Shown here in pieces: positions 16,485 through 24,489 of a stretch of DNA of 64,000 bases (the first letter of the stretch is position 1; every line of letters begins with the position of its first letter). This stretch comes from an uncultured Desulfovibrio sp. (GTDB lineage Bacteria > Desulfobacterota > Desulfovibrionia > Desulfovibrionales > Desulfovibrionaceae). The notes beneath the pieces were generated by a model, which saw only the letters and a program-made list of their open reading frames with translations, searched no databases and was not told where the DNA came from. The DNA lies in the NCBI RefSeq assembly GCF_944324525.1, contig NZ_CALUWS010000005.1, positions 27,514-91,513 on the forward strand, given 5' to 3'. Made by a program: the position numbers and the translations under genes.

Positions 16485-18704
16485 ATGCGTTTTTATCTGG
16501 TTCATGAAGTGGTTTTGCCATCCGGCGGACGGATGCGCGTGCGCGCCTCCCAAACCTTTGACGCCGCCTTTGGAGAGGCGCTGGGCGAAGAGCTGGCGGC
16601 GCTTTCCGGCGTGACGGTGGCTGCCGTCAATCCGCGTGTGGGCAGTTTGCTGCTGTTGTATGCGGATGCGGCGGCCCGCGAGGCCTGCCTGCGCTGCCTG
16701 CTGGCGCTGTCCGGCCCGGAAGACGCGCCGGAGCGCTCCGATCAGGCTGCCGGGCCTGCCGTCTCGCTGTCCCCCGTGCATCAGGCCGGGGGCGAACTGC
16801 ACCTGCTGGAAGAGGGCGACGCCCCGCCGCTGGGGGGCTTCGGGCCGCTGTTGCGCTTCCTTTTCGTGCGGCCCTTCCTGCCTATGGCCGCCCGCATACT
16901 TTCCTCCGTCATGGGGGCGCTGCCCTTCCTGAAAAAAGGACTGGATGCGCTGCTGCAGGGCAAGCTCAATGTGGATGTGCTGGACGCGGCGGCCATCACC
17001 GTCTCGTTGATCCGGCGGGATTTCCGCACCGTGACCACGCTGACCCTGCTGCTGGGGTTGGGCGAGGCGCTGGAATACTGGACGCGCCGCCGCTCGCTGG
17101 ACAGCCTGACCGAAAGTCTGGCCCTCAATGTGGAACAGGTCTGGCTGGAGCGCGACGGTACGGAGATCTGCGTTCCCCTTGCCCAGGTGGCCCCGGGGGA
17201 CCGGGTGGTCGTGCGGGACGGCGGCTGCATCCCCGTGGACGGCGTGGTGGAAGAGGGCGAGGCCGTGGTCAATCAGGCCTCCATGACCGGCGAGCCGCTG
17301 GGCGTGCCGCGTGGCGTGGGAGCCTCCGTCTATTCCGGAACCGTGGTCGAACAGGGACGGCTGGTCATTCGCGCCGTGCATGTGGGCGACGGTACGCGCC
17401 TGCAGCAGGTCGTGCATTTCATCGAGGAATCCGAGGCCCTCAAGGCGGGCATCCAGGGAAAATACGAGCGCATGGCCGATATGGCCGTGCCCTTCACCTT
17501 CGGCCTTGCGGCGCTGGTCTGGCTCATCACCCGCAATCCCCTGCAGGCGGCATCCGTACTGCTGGTGGACTACTCCTGCGCCCTGCGGCTGGCCACGCCG
17601 CTGGCCGTGCTGGCGGCCATGCGCGAAGGGGCCCGGCACGGCGTGGTCATCAAGGGAGGGCGCTATCTTGAGGCCTTGTCCGAGGCGGATACCGTGGTGT
17701 TCGACAAGACGGGCACGCTGACCAATGCCACGCCGCGCGTGGCGGAGGTCTTTGCCGCCGAGGGACAGCAGCGGGACGAGGTCTTGCGGCTGGCCGCCTG
17801 CCTTGAGGAGCATTTCCCGCATCCCGTGGCGCGGGCCGTGGTGCACAAGGCGCAGGAAGAAGGCCTGCAGCACGAGGAAGAGCACGCCCATGTGGAGTAT
17901 GTGGTGGCGCACGGGGTGGCTTCCACCCTGTACGGGCAAAAGGTGCGCGTGGGCAGCCGTCATTACATCGAGCATGACGAAGGGGTGAGCGTCGAACCCA
18001 TGCGCGAGGTGCTGGAGGCCCAGACGCGGCTTGGACGTTCGCTGCTCTATCTGGCCATCGACGGCAGGCTGGCGGGCATCATCGCCATCGAGGATCCCTT
18101 GCGGCCCGAAGCCGCGGAGGTCCTGCACGGTCTGCGGGAGGCCGGCGTGCGTCGCATCCTCATGCTCACCGGCGATGACGAGCGCACGGCGCGTGCCGTG
18201 GCCGCCCGGCTGGGCATCGAGGAATTCCGGGCCCAAGTGCTGCCCACGGAAAAGTCCGACGTCATCCGCGAACTCAATGCCGAAGGCTGCAAGGTGCTCA
18301 TGGTCGGGGACGGCATCAACGATGCGCCGGCCCTTTCCGCCTCCCATGTGGGCGTAGCCATGTGCGACGGGGCGGATCTTGCCCGCGAGGTGGCCAATGT
18401 GCTGCTGACCCGCCCCAGCCTTGAGGGGCTGCTCACGGCCCGGCGGCTGGGCTGCGGCGCGCTTTCCCGCATCCGCTGCAATTTTGCGGCGGCTATGGGG
18501 CTGAACAGCCTCTTCCTGCTGGGCGGGCTCTTCATGCTGCTGACGCCGGGCGTCTCCGCCCTGCTGCATAATCTGACGACGCTGGGCATCACCCTCAACG
18601 CCATGCGGCCGCATCTGCCGTCCCCCGCTGAGCCGGAATGGCCGCTCGACGAGGACGGGCGTACTCTGGAACTGCTGGCGGACGACGGCGGGCAGGCCGC
18701 CTAG
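16485..18704 (+). CDS. fezB: P1B-6-type heavy-metal ATPase, ferrosome protein FezB
   Basis: 739-residue P1B-type ATPase. An N-terminal HMA-like domain (about 1-75; NPRVGSLLLLYAD) lacks the CxxC metal pair. Actuator TGEP is in ASMTGEPLG. The metal-site helix has Ser-Cys-Ala (residues 364-366, DYSCALRLATPLA) instead of CPC or SPC, the hallmark of the P1B-6 subgroup. Asp407 is the phosphorylated residue in FDKTGTLTN; HP is in EEHFPHPVAR and the hinge is GDGINDAPA. P1B-6 ATPases are the core of ferrosomes, iron-storing membrane organelles first described in Desulfovibrio magneticus. The start follows AGGGGAG nine bases upstream. The stop TAG lies inside a family B terminal repeat. Confidence 0.87.
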   Translation: MRFYLVHEVVLPSGGRMRVRASQTFDAAFGEALGEELAALSGVTVAAVNPRVGSLLLLYADAAAREACLRCLLALSGPEDAPERSDQAAGPAVSLSPVHQAGGELHLLEEGDAPPLGGFGPLLRFLFVRPFLPMAARILSSVMGALPFLKKGLDALLQGKLNVDVLDAAAITVSLIRRDFRTVTTLTLLLGLGEALEYWTRRRSLDSLTESLALNVEQVWLERDGTEICVPLAQVAPGDRVVVRDGGCIPVDGVVEEGEAVVNQASMTGEPLGVPRGVGASVYSGTVVEQGRLVIRAVHVGDGTRLQQVVHFIEESEALKAGIQGKYERMADMAVPFTFGLAALVWLITRNPLQAASVLLVDYSCALRLATPLAVLAAMREGARHGVVIKGGRYLEALSEADTVVFDKTGTLTNATPRVAEVFAAEGQQRDEVLRLAACLEEHFPHPVARAVVHKAQEEGLQHEEEHAHVEYVVAHGVASTLYGQKVRVGSRHYIEHDEGVSVEPMREVLEAQTRLGRSLLYLAIDGRLAGIIAIEDPLRPEAAEVLHGLREAGVRRILMLTGDDERTARAVAARLGIEEFRAQVLPTEKSDVIRELNAEGCKVLMVGDGINDAPALSASHVGVAMCDGADLAREVANVLLTRPSLEGLLTARRLGCGALSRIRCNFAAAMGLNSLFLLGGLFMLLTPGVSALLHNLTTLGITLNAMRPHLPSPAEPEWPLDEDGRTLELLADDGGQAA

Positions 18705-18929
18705 GGCTGTTGACACTATTTGCTGTCTGTTTGGGGGGAAGGGGAACCCCGCCGCCGGCGCGGGCGGTGTTCCCCTTCCCCCCAAGCCCCCCATCCCTTC
18801 CCCTGCGCGCTTTTACCGGGGGGAGGGTCAGGGACACGAGGCAACCCCGCCTCTGTGGTAAGCGGAGTGTGTACGGGGGGTGGCTTATATGTTGAAATTG
18901 TTTGTAAAATTAGTGTTGACGGGCCCTGG
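18701..18929 (+). mobile_element. family B MITE-like element (copy 2)
   Basis: Ends CTAGGGCTGTTGACAC and GTGTTGACGGGCCCTGG are near-perfect inverted repeats. Inside, TTGGGGGGAAGGGGAAC pairs with the GTTCCCCTTCCCCCCAA arm, followed by CCCCCCATCCCTTCCCC and GCGCGCTTTTACC. The left end overlaps the fezB stop codon and the right end abuts a family A copy. Confidence 0.85.
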
Positions 18930-19075
18930 GGCGTTTCACCTTTGAAAAAGAGAAAGCGCGAGGCGGCGGCACAGCGTCGCCAGACCGCAACCAGGTGAAA
19001 AAGCAGCGCTTTTTTCGCAAAACGCCAGGCCGTATGGTTGGAAACGCGAAGCGTTTCAAACGGAAAGTGCTTTAA
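18929..19075 (+). repeat. family A hairpin repeat (copy 3)
   Basis: Direct copy joined to the right end of the family B element. The first arm is imperfect (CTTTGAAAAAGAGAAAGC); the last hairpin GAAACGCGAAGCGTTTC is perfect. It ends 35 bases before the HMA-like gene. Confidence 0.88.
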
Positions 19076-19110
19076 GAACGACAGGTACGGAAAGTACGGA
19101 GCGGAACCCT

Positions 19111-19413
19111 ATGCTGGATACCCTGCGTTTTGTCAAATATGTACGGAGCTTCATGGATGGCCGGGTACGGCTGCGGCATCCCGCGCTGCAGGACCGGCAG
19201 GTGGCCGCGCTGGCCCAGCAGGGGATAGCCGCCATCCCCGGCGTGCGGCAGGTGGAGGTCAACCCGCTGAGCGGATCGGCCCTGTTGCTGTACGACAGCA
19301 GCCGTCTGAGCCGGGAGCGGCTCATGGAAATGGGCGTTGCCTGGGCCGTGTGGCTGGATGAGGCGCGTGCCGGCCGTATCGGTCCCCTGCCGCAGGCCGG
19401 AGGGCCGCAGTAA
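19111..19413 (+). CDS. HMA-like protein of ferrosome locus (FezC-like)
   Basis: 100-residue protein whose core RVRLRHPALQD...IPGVRQVEVNPLSGSALLLYD resembles a heavy-metal-associated fold without the CxxC pair. It parallels the N-terminal domain of the neighbouring ATPase (both have a NP-x-x-GS-x-LLLY stretch). Ferrosome loci carry such HMA-like partners beside FezB, so a FezC-like or assembly role is likely; this is context inference. Although 400 bases of repeats lie between it and fezB, direction and domain match argue that they belong together. Confidence 0.72.
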   Translation: MLDTLRFVKYVRSFMDGRVRLRHPALQDRQVAALAQQGIAAIPGVRQVEVNPLSGSALLLYDSSRLSRERLMEMGVAWAVWLDEARAGRIGPLPQAGGPQ

Positions 19414-19587
19414 ACGCGGATGCGCATGTCGGCGTCCGGCCTTTTCTCGCAGGAGGCGGATGGGCTTGTCGGGCAGCGCCTAAACGAATATCCCTCCTCC
19501 CCGGACCTGCCCTGTGGCCGTGCGCTATGGGGCAGGTTCCTTTTGGGGGATGTGGGCAAGGGAGGCCCTTTCTTTGCGGGACTCTGG

Positions 19588-19823
19588 CCGCGCGGGCGGC
19601 GGCACGGTGCCGCTCGGCCGAAACCAGGCGGAAAAACCGCGCTTTTTCCGCGAAACGACAGGCCGTATGGTTTGGAACGCGCAGCGTTTCAAACGGAAAT
19701 TGCTCTGGTAGTCGCGAGAGCGACTACTCGCAACCGAACACACGGAAAAACCACGTTTTTTCCGTAGGTGAGGGCAGCGTCAGCATGGAAATTGGACACA
19801 ATTTCAATGCGAATCCGCTCTAG
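19588..19823 (+). repeat. family A hairpin repeat, extended copy (copy 4)
   Basis: Contains the middle and last hairpins of family A, then an extension with its own hairpins: GTAGTCGC/GCGACTAC and ACGGAAAAA/TTTTTTCCGT, ending in GCGAATCCGCTCTAG. The right end provides the stop codon and last residues of the minus-strand transporter gene. Nothing else is seen between 19414 and 19587. Confidence 0.82.
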
Positions 19824-20715
19824 AAGAGGGGGGCTGCTTGAGGGAAAGGCGGCTCTCGGAGATGCCCAGCCCCAGCAGCACCAGGCCCATGCCCAGCGCG
19901 GCCAGCCAGGTCAGCGGTTCGTGCAATATGAGCATGGCGGTGATGACGGCCACCACCGGGACCAGATAGATATAGACGCTGGTCTTGACCGCGCCCAGGA
20001 TCTTGATGGAGTAATTCCAGGTAGCGAAGCAGAGGGCCGAGGCTCCCAGTCCCAGAAAGAGCAGATTGCCCAGCAGCACAGGGTCGGCAAAGCGGGAAAG
20101 ATCCCAGCGCACGCCGGTCAGCGGCAGTACGGGCAGCATGAAGAGCAGGCCCCAGCAGAAGATCCGGCGGGTGGCCTGTACCATATTGTAGCCGCACTGA
20201 CTGACCTTGCGCGTGAAGATGGAGTAAAACGCCCAGGTCAGCGCGGCCAGGAAGGCCAGCAGGTCCCCCAGCGGATTGAGGCGCAGCACCGCGCCGCTGT
20301 TGATGCTGATGCAGATGATGCCGCCCAGCGCGCAGGCGAAACCCAGAAAAAAGCGGGGCTGCAGGCTCTCCCCCAGCAGCAGGCGGGCCAGCAGGGCCGT
20401 GAGAAAGGGGGCCGTGGCCACGATGACGGCCGCATTGGCGGCCAGGGTGTGGGTGAGCGCCACATTCTCGCAGAGAAAATAGAGCGTCACGCCGCAGAGG
20501 CCCGCCAGCGCGAAGAGCCCTTCCTCCCGCAGGCTGCGGCTGCGCAGACGGTGCGGGCAGGCCAGCGCCAGCGCCACGGCCCCGAGGGCAAAGCGCAGAA
20601 AAAGTATCTCCACCGGAGAGAAGCCGCGCAACAGCACCTTGGTGGACACGAAGGTGGCCCCCCAGACAAGGATGGTCAGCACGGCGGCGATGTGCGCCGT
20701 TATACGAGGATCCAT
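19804..20715 (-). CDS. EamA/DMT-family transporter
   Basis: 303-residue inner-membrane protein with about ten helices in two EamA repeats, beginning VLTILVWGATFVSTKVLLRGF and, in the second half, LTWAFYSIFTRKV. The substrate cannot be told. It differs clearly from the first EamA gene of the window. GGAG lies seven bases before the chosen ATG (MDPRITA). The last residues (SSRADSH) and the stop codon are encoded inside a repeat, so the original C-terminus has probably been replaced. Confidence 0.87.
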   Translation of the reverse strand: MDPRITAHIAAVLTILVWGATFVSTKVLLRGFSPVEILFLRFALGAVALALACPHRLRSRSLREEGLFALAGLCGVTLYFLCENVALTHTLAANAAVIVATAPFLTALLARLLLGESLQPRFFLGFACALGGIICISINSGAVLRLNPLGDLLAFLAALTWAFYSIFTRKVSQCGYNMVQATRRIFCWGLLFMLPVLPLTGVRWDLSRFADPVLLGNLLFLGLGASALCFATWNYSIKILGAVKTSVYIYLVPVVAVITAMLILHEPLTWLAALGMGLVLLGLGISESRLSLKQPPSSRADSH

Positions 20716-20862
20716 GCCTGCTCTCCGTTGGCTGGACAAGGGACTGACAACGTGACTTTGCGATGCCTTCCAGGCAAATGAAACATACTCGCCATGTGTG
20801 CGCCGTCTCTCTTGTCCTTATTCTGCTCCGCCAGCGACCGAAAGGCAGCCCGAAGGGCGGGC

Positions 20863-21088
20863 CTAGGCGTGTTGACACAAATTTTACAAATAATTTGATA
20901 GATAGGTAAATGAACTGTAGACAATTCGCTTGCCTTTTGGGGCGGTAGTGCCCCGTATCCCCGACTCTTCCCTCGGTAAAAGCGCGCTGGGGAAGGGATG
21001 GGGGGCTTGGGGGGAAGGGGAACCCCTCTCGCGCCGGCGGAGGGGTTCCCCTTCCCCCCAAACAAGCAGCGAATACTGTTGGTGGTTA
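20863..21088 (-). mobile_element. family B MITE-like element (copy 3)
   Basis: One end CTAGGCGTGTTGACAC is clear and the other (ACTGTTGGTGGTTAG) is degenerate. The interior has GGTAAAAGCGCGCTGGGG, GGGATGGGGGG and a long hairpin pairing GGGGGGAAGGGGAACCCCT with its complement ending in TTCCCCCC. It covers most of the gap between the transporter and ddl and touches the ddl stop codon. Confidence 0.82.
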
Positions 21089-22012
21089 GCGGACGCGGGC
21101 CGTTGCGGCGTGGCGTTCCAGCCCCAGTTCGATGAGGCGTTCCAGCAGCTGGCCGAAGTCGAGCCCGGCCACGGCCGCTTCTTGAGGCACGAGGCTCGTG
21201 GGCGTCATGCCCGGCAGGGTATTGACTTCCAGCAGGTGGAGGCTGTCGTCCGCGCCGAGGATGAAGTCCGCCCGGCTGTACCCGGCAAGGCCCAGCGCCT
21301 TGTGCGCGGCCAGGGCGATGCGCCGCACTTCCGCGGTCACGTCCTCAGACAGGGGCGCGGGGCAGATCTCACGAGCGCCGCCCTTGGCGTACTTGCTGGT
21401 GAAGTCAAAGAATTCCCCGGCCACGGGCTCGATGAGGATGGGGGCAAGCGCCTCTTCGCCCAGCACGCCGCAGGTCACTTCCCGGCCGGTGAGCTGCGGC
21501 TCGATGATGGCGCATTCCCCGGCATTGAAGATCTCGTCAAGGATGGGCGCAAGCTCTTCCCGGCTGGCGGCCCGGCCCAGATGCAGGGAGGAGCCGCCGG
21601 TATTGCTCTTGGCGAAGACCGGCCAGCCGAAGGGCGGTTCCCAGTCGGGCGCGGGGCGCTGCGGCAACAGGGCCCAGTCGGCCGTGGGCAGTCCCGCCTG
21701 CCGGAAGATCTGTTTGGCGGCAGCCTTGTTGAGCGCCAGAAAGGAGCCTGCCGGGCCGGATCCCTGATAGGGGCAGCCCACACGCTCCAGCATGGCCTGG
21801 ACAAGGCCGTCCTCGCCCGGCGCGCCGTGCAGGTTGATGAGGGCAAAGTCATGCGCCTGGGCGCTCTCCAGCAGGTGGTCGAAGCCGCTCAGCAGGTCAA
21901 AGAAGGTGACGCTGTGGCCCCGCGCTTCCAGCGCCGTCTGCATGCCGCGCGCGCCGATGAGGGAGATCTCCCGTTCAGAGGACCAGCCGCCCGCAATCAA
22001 AAGTATCTTCAT
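21086..22012 (-). CDS. ddl: D-alanine--D-alanine ligase
   Basis: ATP-grasp enzyme that makes the D-Ala-D-Ala dipeptide for peptidoglycan. 308 residues, the usual Ddl length. Motifs are AGGWSSEREISLIGARG at the N-terminus, NLHGAPGEDG, AKSNTGGSSLHLG, GREVTCGVLGE and the C-terminal LEVNTLPGMTPTSLVPQE that binds magnesium and substrate. The start overlaps the end of the upstream HD-domain gene by 38 bases, so the two are coupled. Confidence 0.94.
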   Translation of the reverse strand: MKILLIAGGWSSEREISLIGARGMQTALEARGHSVTFFDLLSGFDHLLESAQAHDFALINLHGAPGEDGLVQAMLERVGCPYQGSGPAGSFLALNKAAAKQIFRQAGLPTADWALLPQRPAPDWEPPFGWPVFAKSNTGGSSLHLGRAASREELAPILDEIFNAGECAIIEPQLTGREVTCGVLGEEALAPILIEPVAGEFFDFTSKYAKGGAREICPAPLSEDVTAEVRRIALAAHKALGLAGYSRADFILGADDSLHLLEVNTLPGMTPTSLVPQEAAVAGLDFGQLLERLIELGLERHAATARVR

Positions 22013-22640
22013 GTAGTGAGCACCCCAAATGCGCCTCGAAGGCGCGTTCGATGATAAGTCCCTGCTGATGGGAGGCCTGTATGCCCGCCCGGGCGGCCTC
22101 GGTATGTCCGTAGCGTTCCTGCAGATCGGCAAAGCGCTCGTCCAGCGTGACGCACTGGTCGTGCCGGGTGCGCTTGTCGGCATACAGGATGAAAAAGGGC
22201 AGCGTGCACAGGCGTGCCCCGTCGTCCACGGGGATGCGCCACGGCCAGTGGACATGCAGCATGACGCCCTGCGCCACGGCATGATGGCGCGTTTCCGCCA
22301 CCACCCAGCTTGCGCCAAGGTGGGCATGGCCCGCGCCGTAATGGATGCTGTAGGCCTTGGCCAGATCATGCAGCAGGCCGGCGGCCCGCACCTGTGCCAC
22401 ATCCACCTCGAAGCCGTGAGCGAGCGCCCTGCCGGCCAGCGTGCAGGCGATGTGCGCCACCACCTTGCAGTGACGGCGGATGTGGGGCGGCATGGCGTAT
22501 TTTTCCCAGAGGGCCGTACAGCAGGTCTCGTCAGGCGCGGGCGGCTGCGGCCGTGCGGGCGCCAGCACCGGTTCCGGCAGCTGCGAGTACGGGTGGGCAA
22601 AAAGGGGGCCCTTGTCGCTGGGAGGCATGAGCACTGACAT
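21975..22640 (-). CDS. HD-domain putative phosphohydrolase
   Basis: 221-residue protein with an HD-type metal site: a His in IRRHCKVVAHIA, then the doublet LLHDLAKAYSIHYGAGHAHLG, further His in ETRHHAV, and Asp in LYADKRTRHD. Such domains hydrolyse phosphate esters of nucleotides or similar small molecules. The substrate is unknown. It overlaps ddl. The start at MSVLMPPS lacks a clear ribosome site and a shorter start four codons later is possible. Confidence 0.72.
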   Translation of the reverse strand: MSVLMPPSDKGPLFAHPYSQLPEPVLAPARPQPPAPDETCCTALWEKYAMPPHIRRHCKVVAHIACTLAGRALAHGFEVDVAQVRAAGLLHDLAKAYSIHYGAGHAHLGASWVVAETRHHAVAQGVMLHVHWPWRIPVDDGARLCTLPFFILYADKRTRHDQCVTLDERFADLQERYGHTEAARAGIQASHQQGLIIERAFEAHLGCSLHEDTFDCGRLVL

Positions 22641-22696
22641 GGAGCGGAGTATGCCACTGCCTTGCCGCCTTGGCAAGGAAGGGCGCAGGGCCGCAG

Positions 22697-22796
22697 CCGG
22701 CCGCCCCAAACCAAGCGGGAAAACCACGCTTTTCCCGTAGGGTGAGGGCAGCGTCAGCATTGAGACTGGACGCAATTTCCATGCGAATCCGCTCTC
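22697..22796 (+). repeat. family A hairpin repeat, partial (copy 5)
   Basis: Carries AGCGGGAAAACCACGCTTTTCCCG, split by one C-A loop, and the GTGAGGGCAGCGTCAGC...GCGAATCCGCTCT tail that also marks the extended copy at 19588-19823. Confidence 0.7.
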
Positions 22797-22803
22797 AAAG
22801 ACC

Positions 22804-22833
22804 AAGGCCGCCCCGTGTGATACGGGACGGCCT
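22804..22833. other. strong hairpin between flagellin and HD-domain genes
   Basis: AAGGCCG..CCCGT pairs with ACGGG.CGGCCTT around GTGAT. It may end flagellin transcription, but it sits 190 bases past that stop codon and lacks a good T run. The rest of 22834-23023 holds no gene; an AT-rich AAAAATTTTTTT stretch is at about 22970. Confidence 0.45.
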
Positions 22834-23023
22834 CGACGGGAAGTGACCGGAACATCCGCGGTCCGTGTCATTCCGGCGGGAGCTAGGCTTCTCCCGCTGA
22901 CAGGTGAACCGTCAAGATGCGGTAAACTGCCTTATCGGTCACTTAAAGGAGAACTTGAGGGAATCGCAAAAATTTTTTTCGCCCCTTCTTTCCTCAGCCC
23001 GTCAGATCTGCCTGTACGGCGGA

Positions 23024-24442
23024 TCAGCCGATAAGGCGGCTGATGACCATGCCCGGCAGGGAATTGGCCTGCGCCAGCATGGAGACCGCCGCCTGGGTCA
23101 GCACCTGATTGCGCACGAAGGTCTGCATTTCCTGCGCCACATCCACATCGGAGATGCGAGACTCGGCGGCGGCGGTATTCTCGCTCTGCACGGTCAGGTT
23201 GGTGACCGTGTTTTCCAGCCGGTTTTGCAGTCCCCCCAGGTAGGTGCGTATCTCGGCATGGCGTTCCAGCGCCCCGTTGATGCGGTTCAGGCTCGTCTGG
23301 GCATTGTTCTGGGTGGTGATGTCGGTATTGGCCAGCCCCAGCCCCGTCAGGGTGGCGTTGGACTTGTCGATGACATAATAGTCCTCGGCGGAATCGTTGC
23401 CCGTGCCAAAGTGGATGAGCACCTTGCCCGGCGCGGGGTCGCCGGGGATGGCGGTCTGGCCGCCGGCCTGCGCGCCCGCCGGGTTGTCCTTGACGCTGAC
23501 CGGGCCGAAAACGACCCCTACGCCCATATTGGACCAGCTCCCGATGACGAGAGCATTGTTGCCGCCCACGTTGGCATTGGCGATATTGCCCACATCGTTG
23601 CCGTTGAGGATGACGTGCAGGGCATTGTCCGCCTCTATGCGCACCTCAAGGGAGTTGTTGCCGCCGTCGGCCACGCCGCCCACAGGCCCCTGGACGCTCT
23701 GGCCGCCGAGGCTGACCTCCAATTCGCCCGTGGTGGTGACCCGCGCCGAAAGGTTGCCGAAACGGAAGAGCTCCGCATGGGCTCCCGCGCCCGCGGTCAG
23801 CGCGGGATTGAAGCTCATGGAGATGCTGAACCCGGCCCCGCCGTTGAGGTTCAGGTTGACCGAGGCGTTGCCCAGCAGGGAGTCCACCGTGGTCAGATTG
23901 CCGCCGCCGGCAAAGATGGTGCCGTTCTGGGCGAGGTTGTTGCCGTTGCCGCTGCTGTCGGAAAGGTCGTTGAAGTTCCATTCCCCCACGGTCTGCTGTG
24001 CAAAACCGCCTATGCCGCCGGCTCCGGCCAGCAGCTTGATGCCGTTGAAGTCCGTGGCCAGGGCGATGCGGGTGATCTCCGACCCCATGGCCTGGAACTC
24101 GCTGTCGATCATGAGACGTTGTACGGAATCGTAGGTGCCGGTGGCGGCCTGTTCGGCCAGCTCCTTCATGCGGATGAGCTTTTCTTCGATGACGCCCAGC
24201 GCCCCGTCCATGGTCTGGATCATGGAGATGGCGTCATTGGCGTTGCGCACGCCCTGATTCAGGGCGCTGATGTCGGCGCGCATGAGCTCACGCACGGCCA
24301 GGCCGGCGGGATCGTCAGCGGACTCCTCGATGCGCAGGCCGGACGAAAGACGGCGCGTCGAATCCGACAGCGCCTGGAAATGGGTTGTGAGCGTATTGGC
24401 CACATGGCTGGCCGCAAGGTTGTGCAACAGTGAAACAGGCAT
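23024..24442 (-). CDS. flagellin with LamG-like insertion domain
   Basis: 472-residue flagellin. The conserved N-terminal D0/D1 helices (about 1-145: RRLSSGLRIEESADDPAGLAV, ANDAISMIQT) and C-terminal helices (about 330-472: RISDVDVAQEMQTFVRNQVLTQAAVSMLAQANSLPG, split at these points) are present. Between them, about residues 148-310 look like a LamG/concanavalin-type beta sandwich, opening with WNFNDLSDSSGNGNNL. This surface-exposed insert may bind glycans. It ends in a hairpin (ATCAGCCG/CGGCTGAT) overlapping the stop codon. It lies 47 bases after the transglycosylase gene. No sigma-28 promoter was recognised. Confidence 0.9.
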   Translation of the reverse strand: MPVSLLHNLAASHVANTLTTHFQALSDSTRRLSSGLRIEESADDPAGLAVRELMRADISALNQGVRNANDAISMIQTMDGALGVIEEKLIRMKELAEQAATGTYDSVQRLMIDSEFQAMGSEITRIALATDFNGIKLLAGAGGIGGFAQQTVGEWNFNDLSDSSGNGNNLAQNGTIFAGGGNLTTVDSLLGNASVNLNLNGGAGFSISMSFNPALTAGAGAHAELFRFGNLSARVTTTGELEVSLGGQSVQGPVGGVADGGNNSLEVRIEADNALHVILNGNDVGNIANANVGGNNALVIGSWSNMGVGVVFGPVSVKDNPAGAQAGGQTAIPGDPAPGKVLIHFGTGNDSAEDYYVIDKSNATLTGLGLANTDITTQNNAQTSLNRINGALERHAEIRTYLGGLQNRLENTVTNLTVQSENTAAAESRISDVDVAQEMQTFVRNQVLTQAAVSMLAQANSLPGMVISRLIG

Positions 24443-24489
24443 ATCGCGCTCTCCCAGTCCGTCAAGCCGTGGGGGGAGAGGACGGCTTG

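Noticed and set aside
16239-18794. Minus-strand open frame of 851 codons
   Set aside because: Antisense to the P-type ATPase and running through two repeats; His/Gln-rich shadow.
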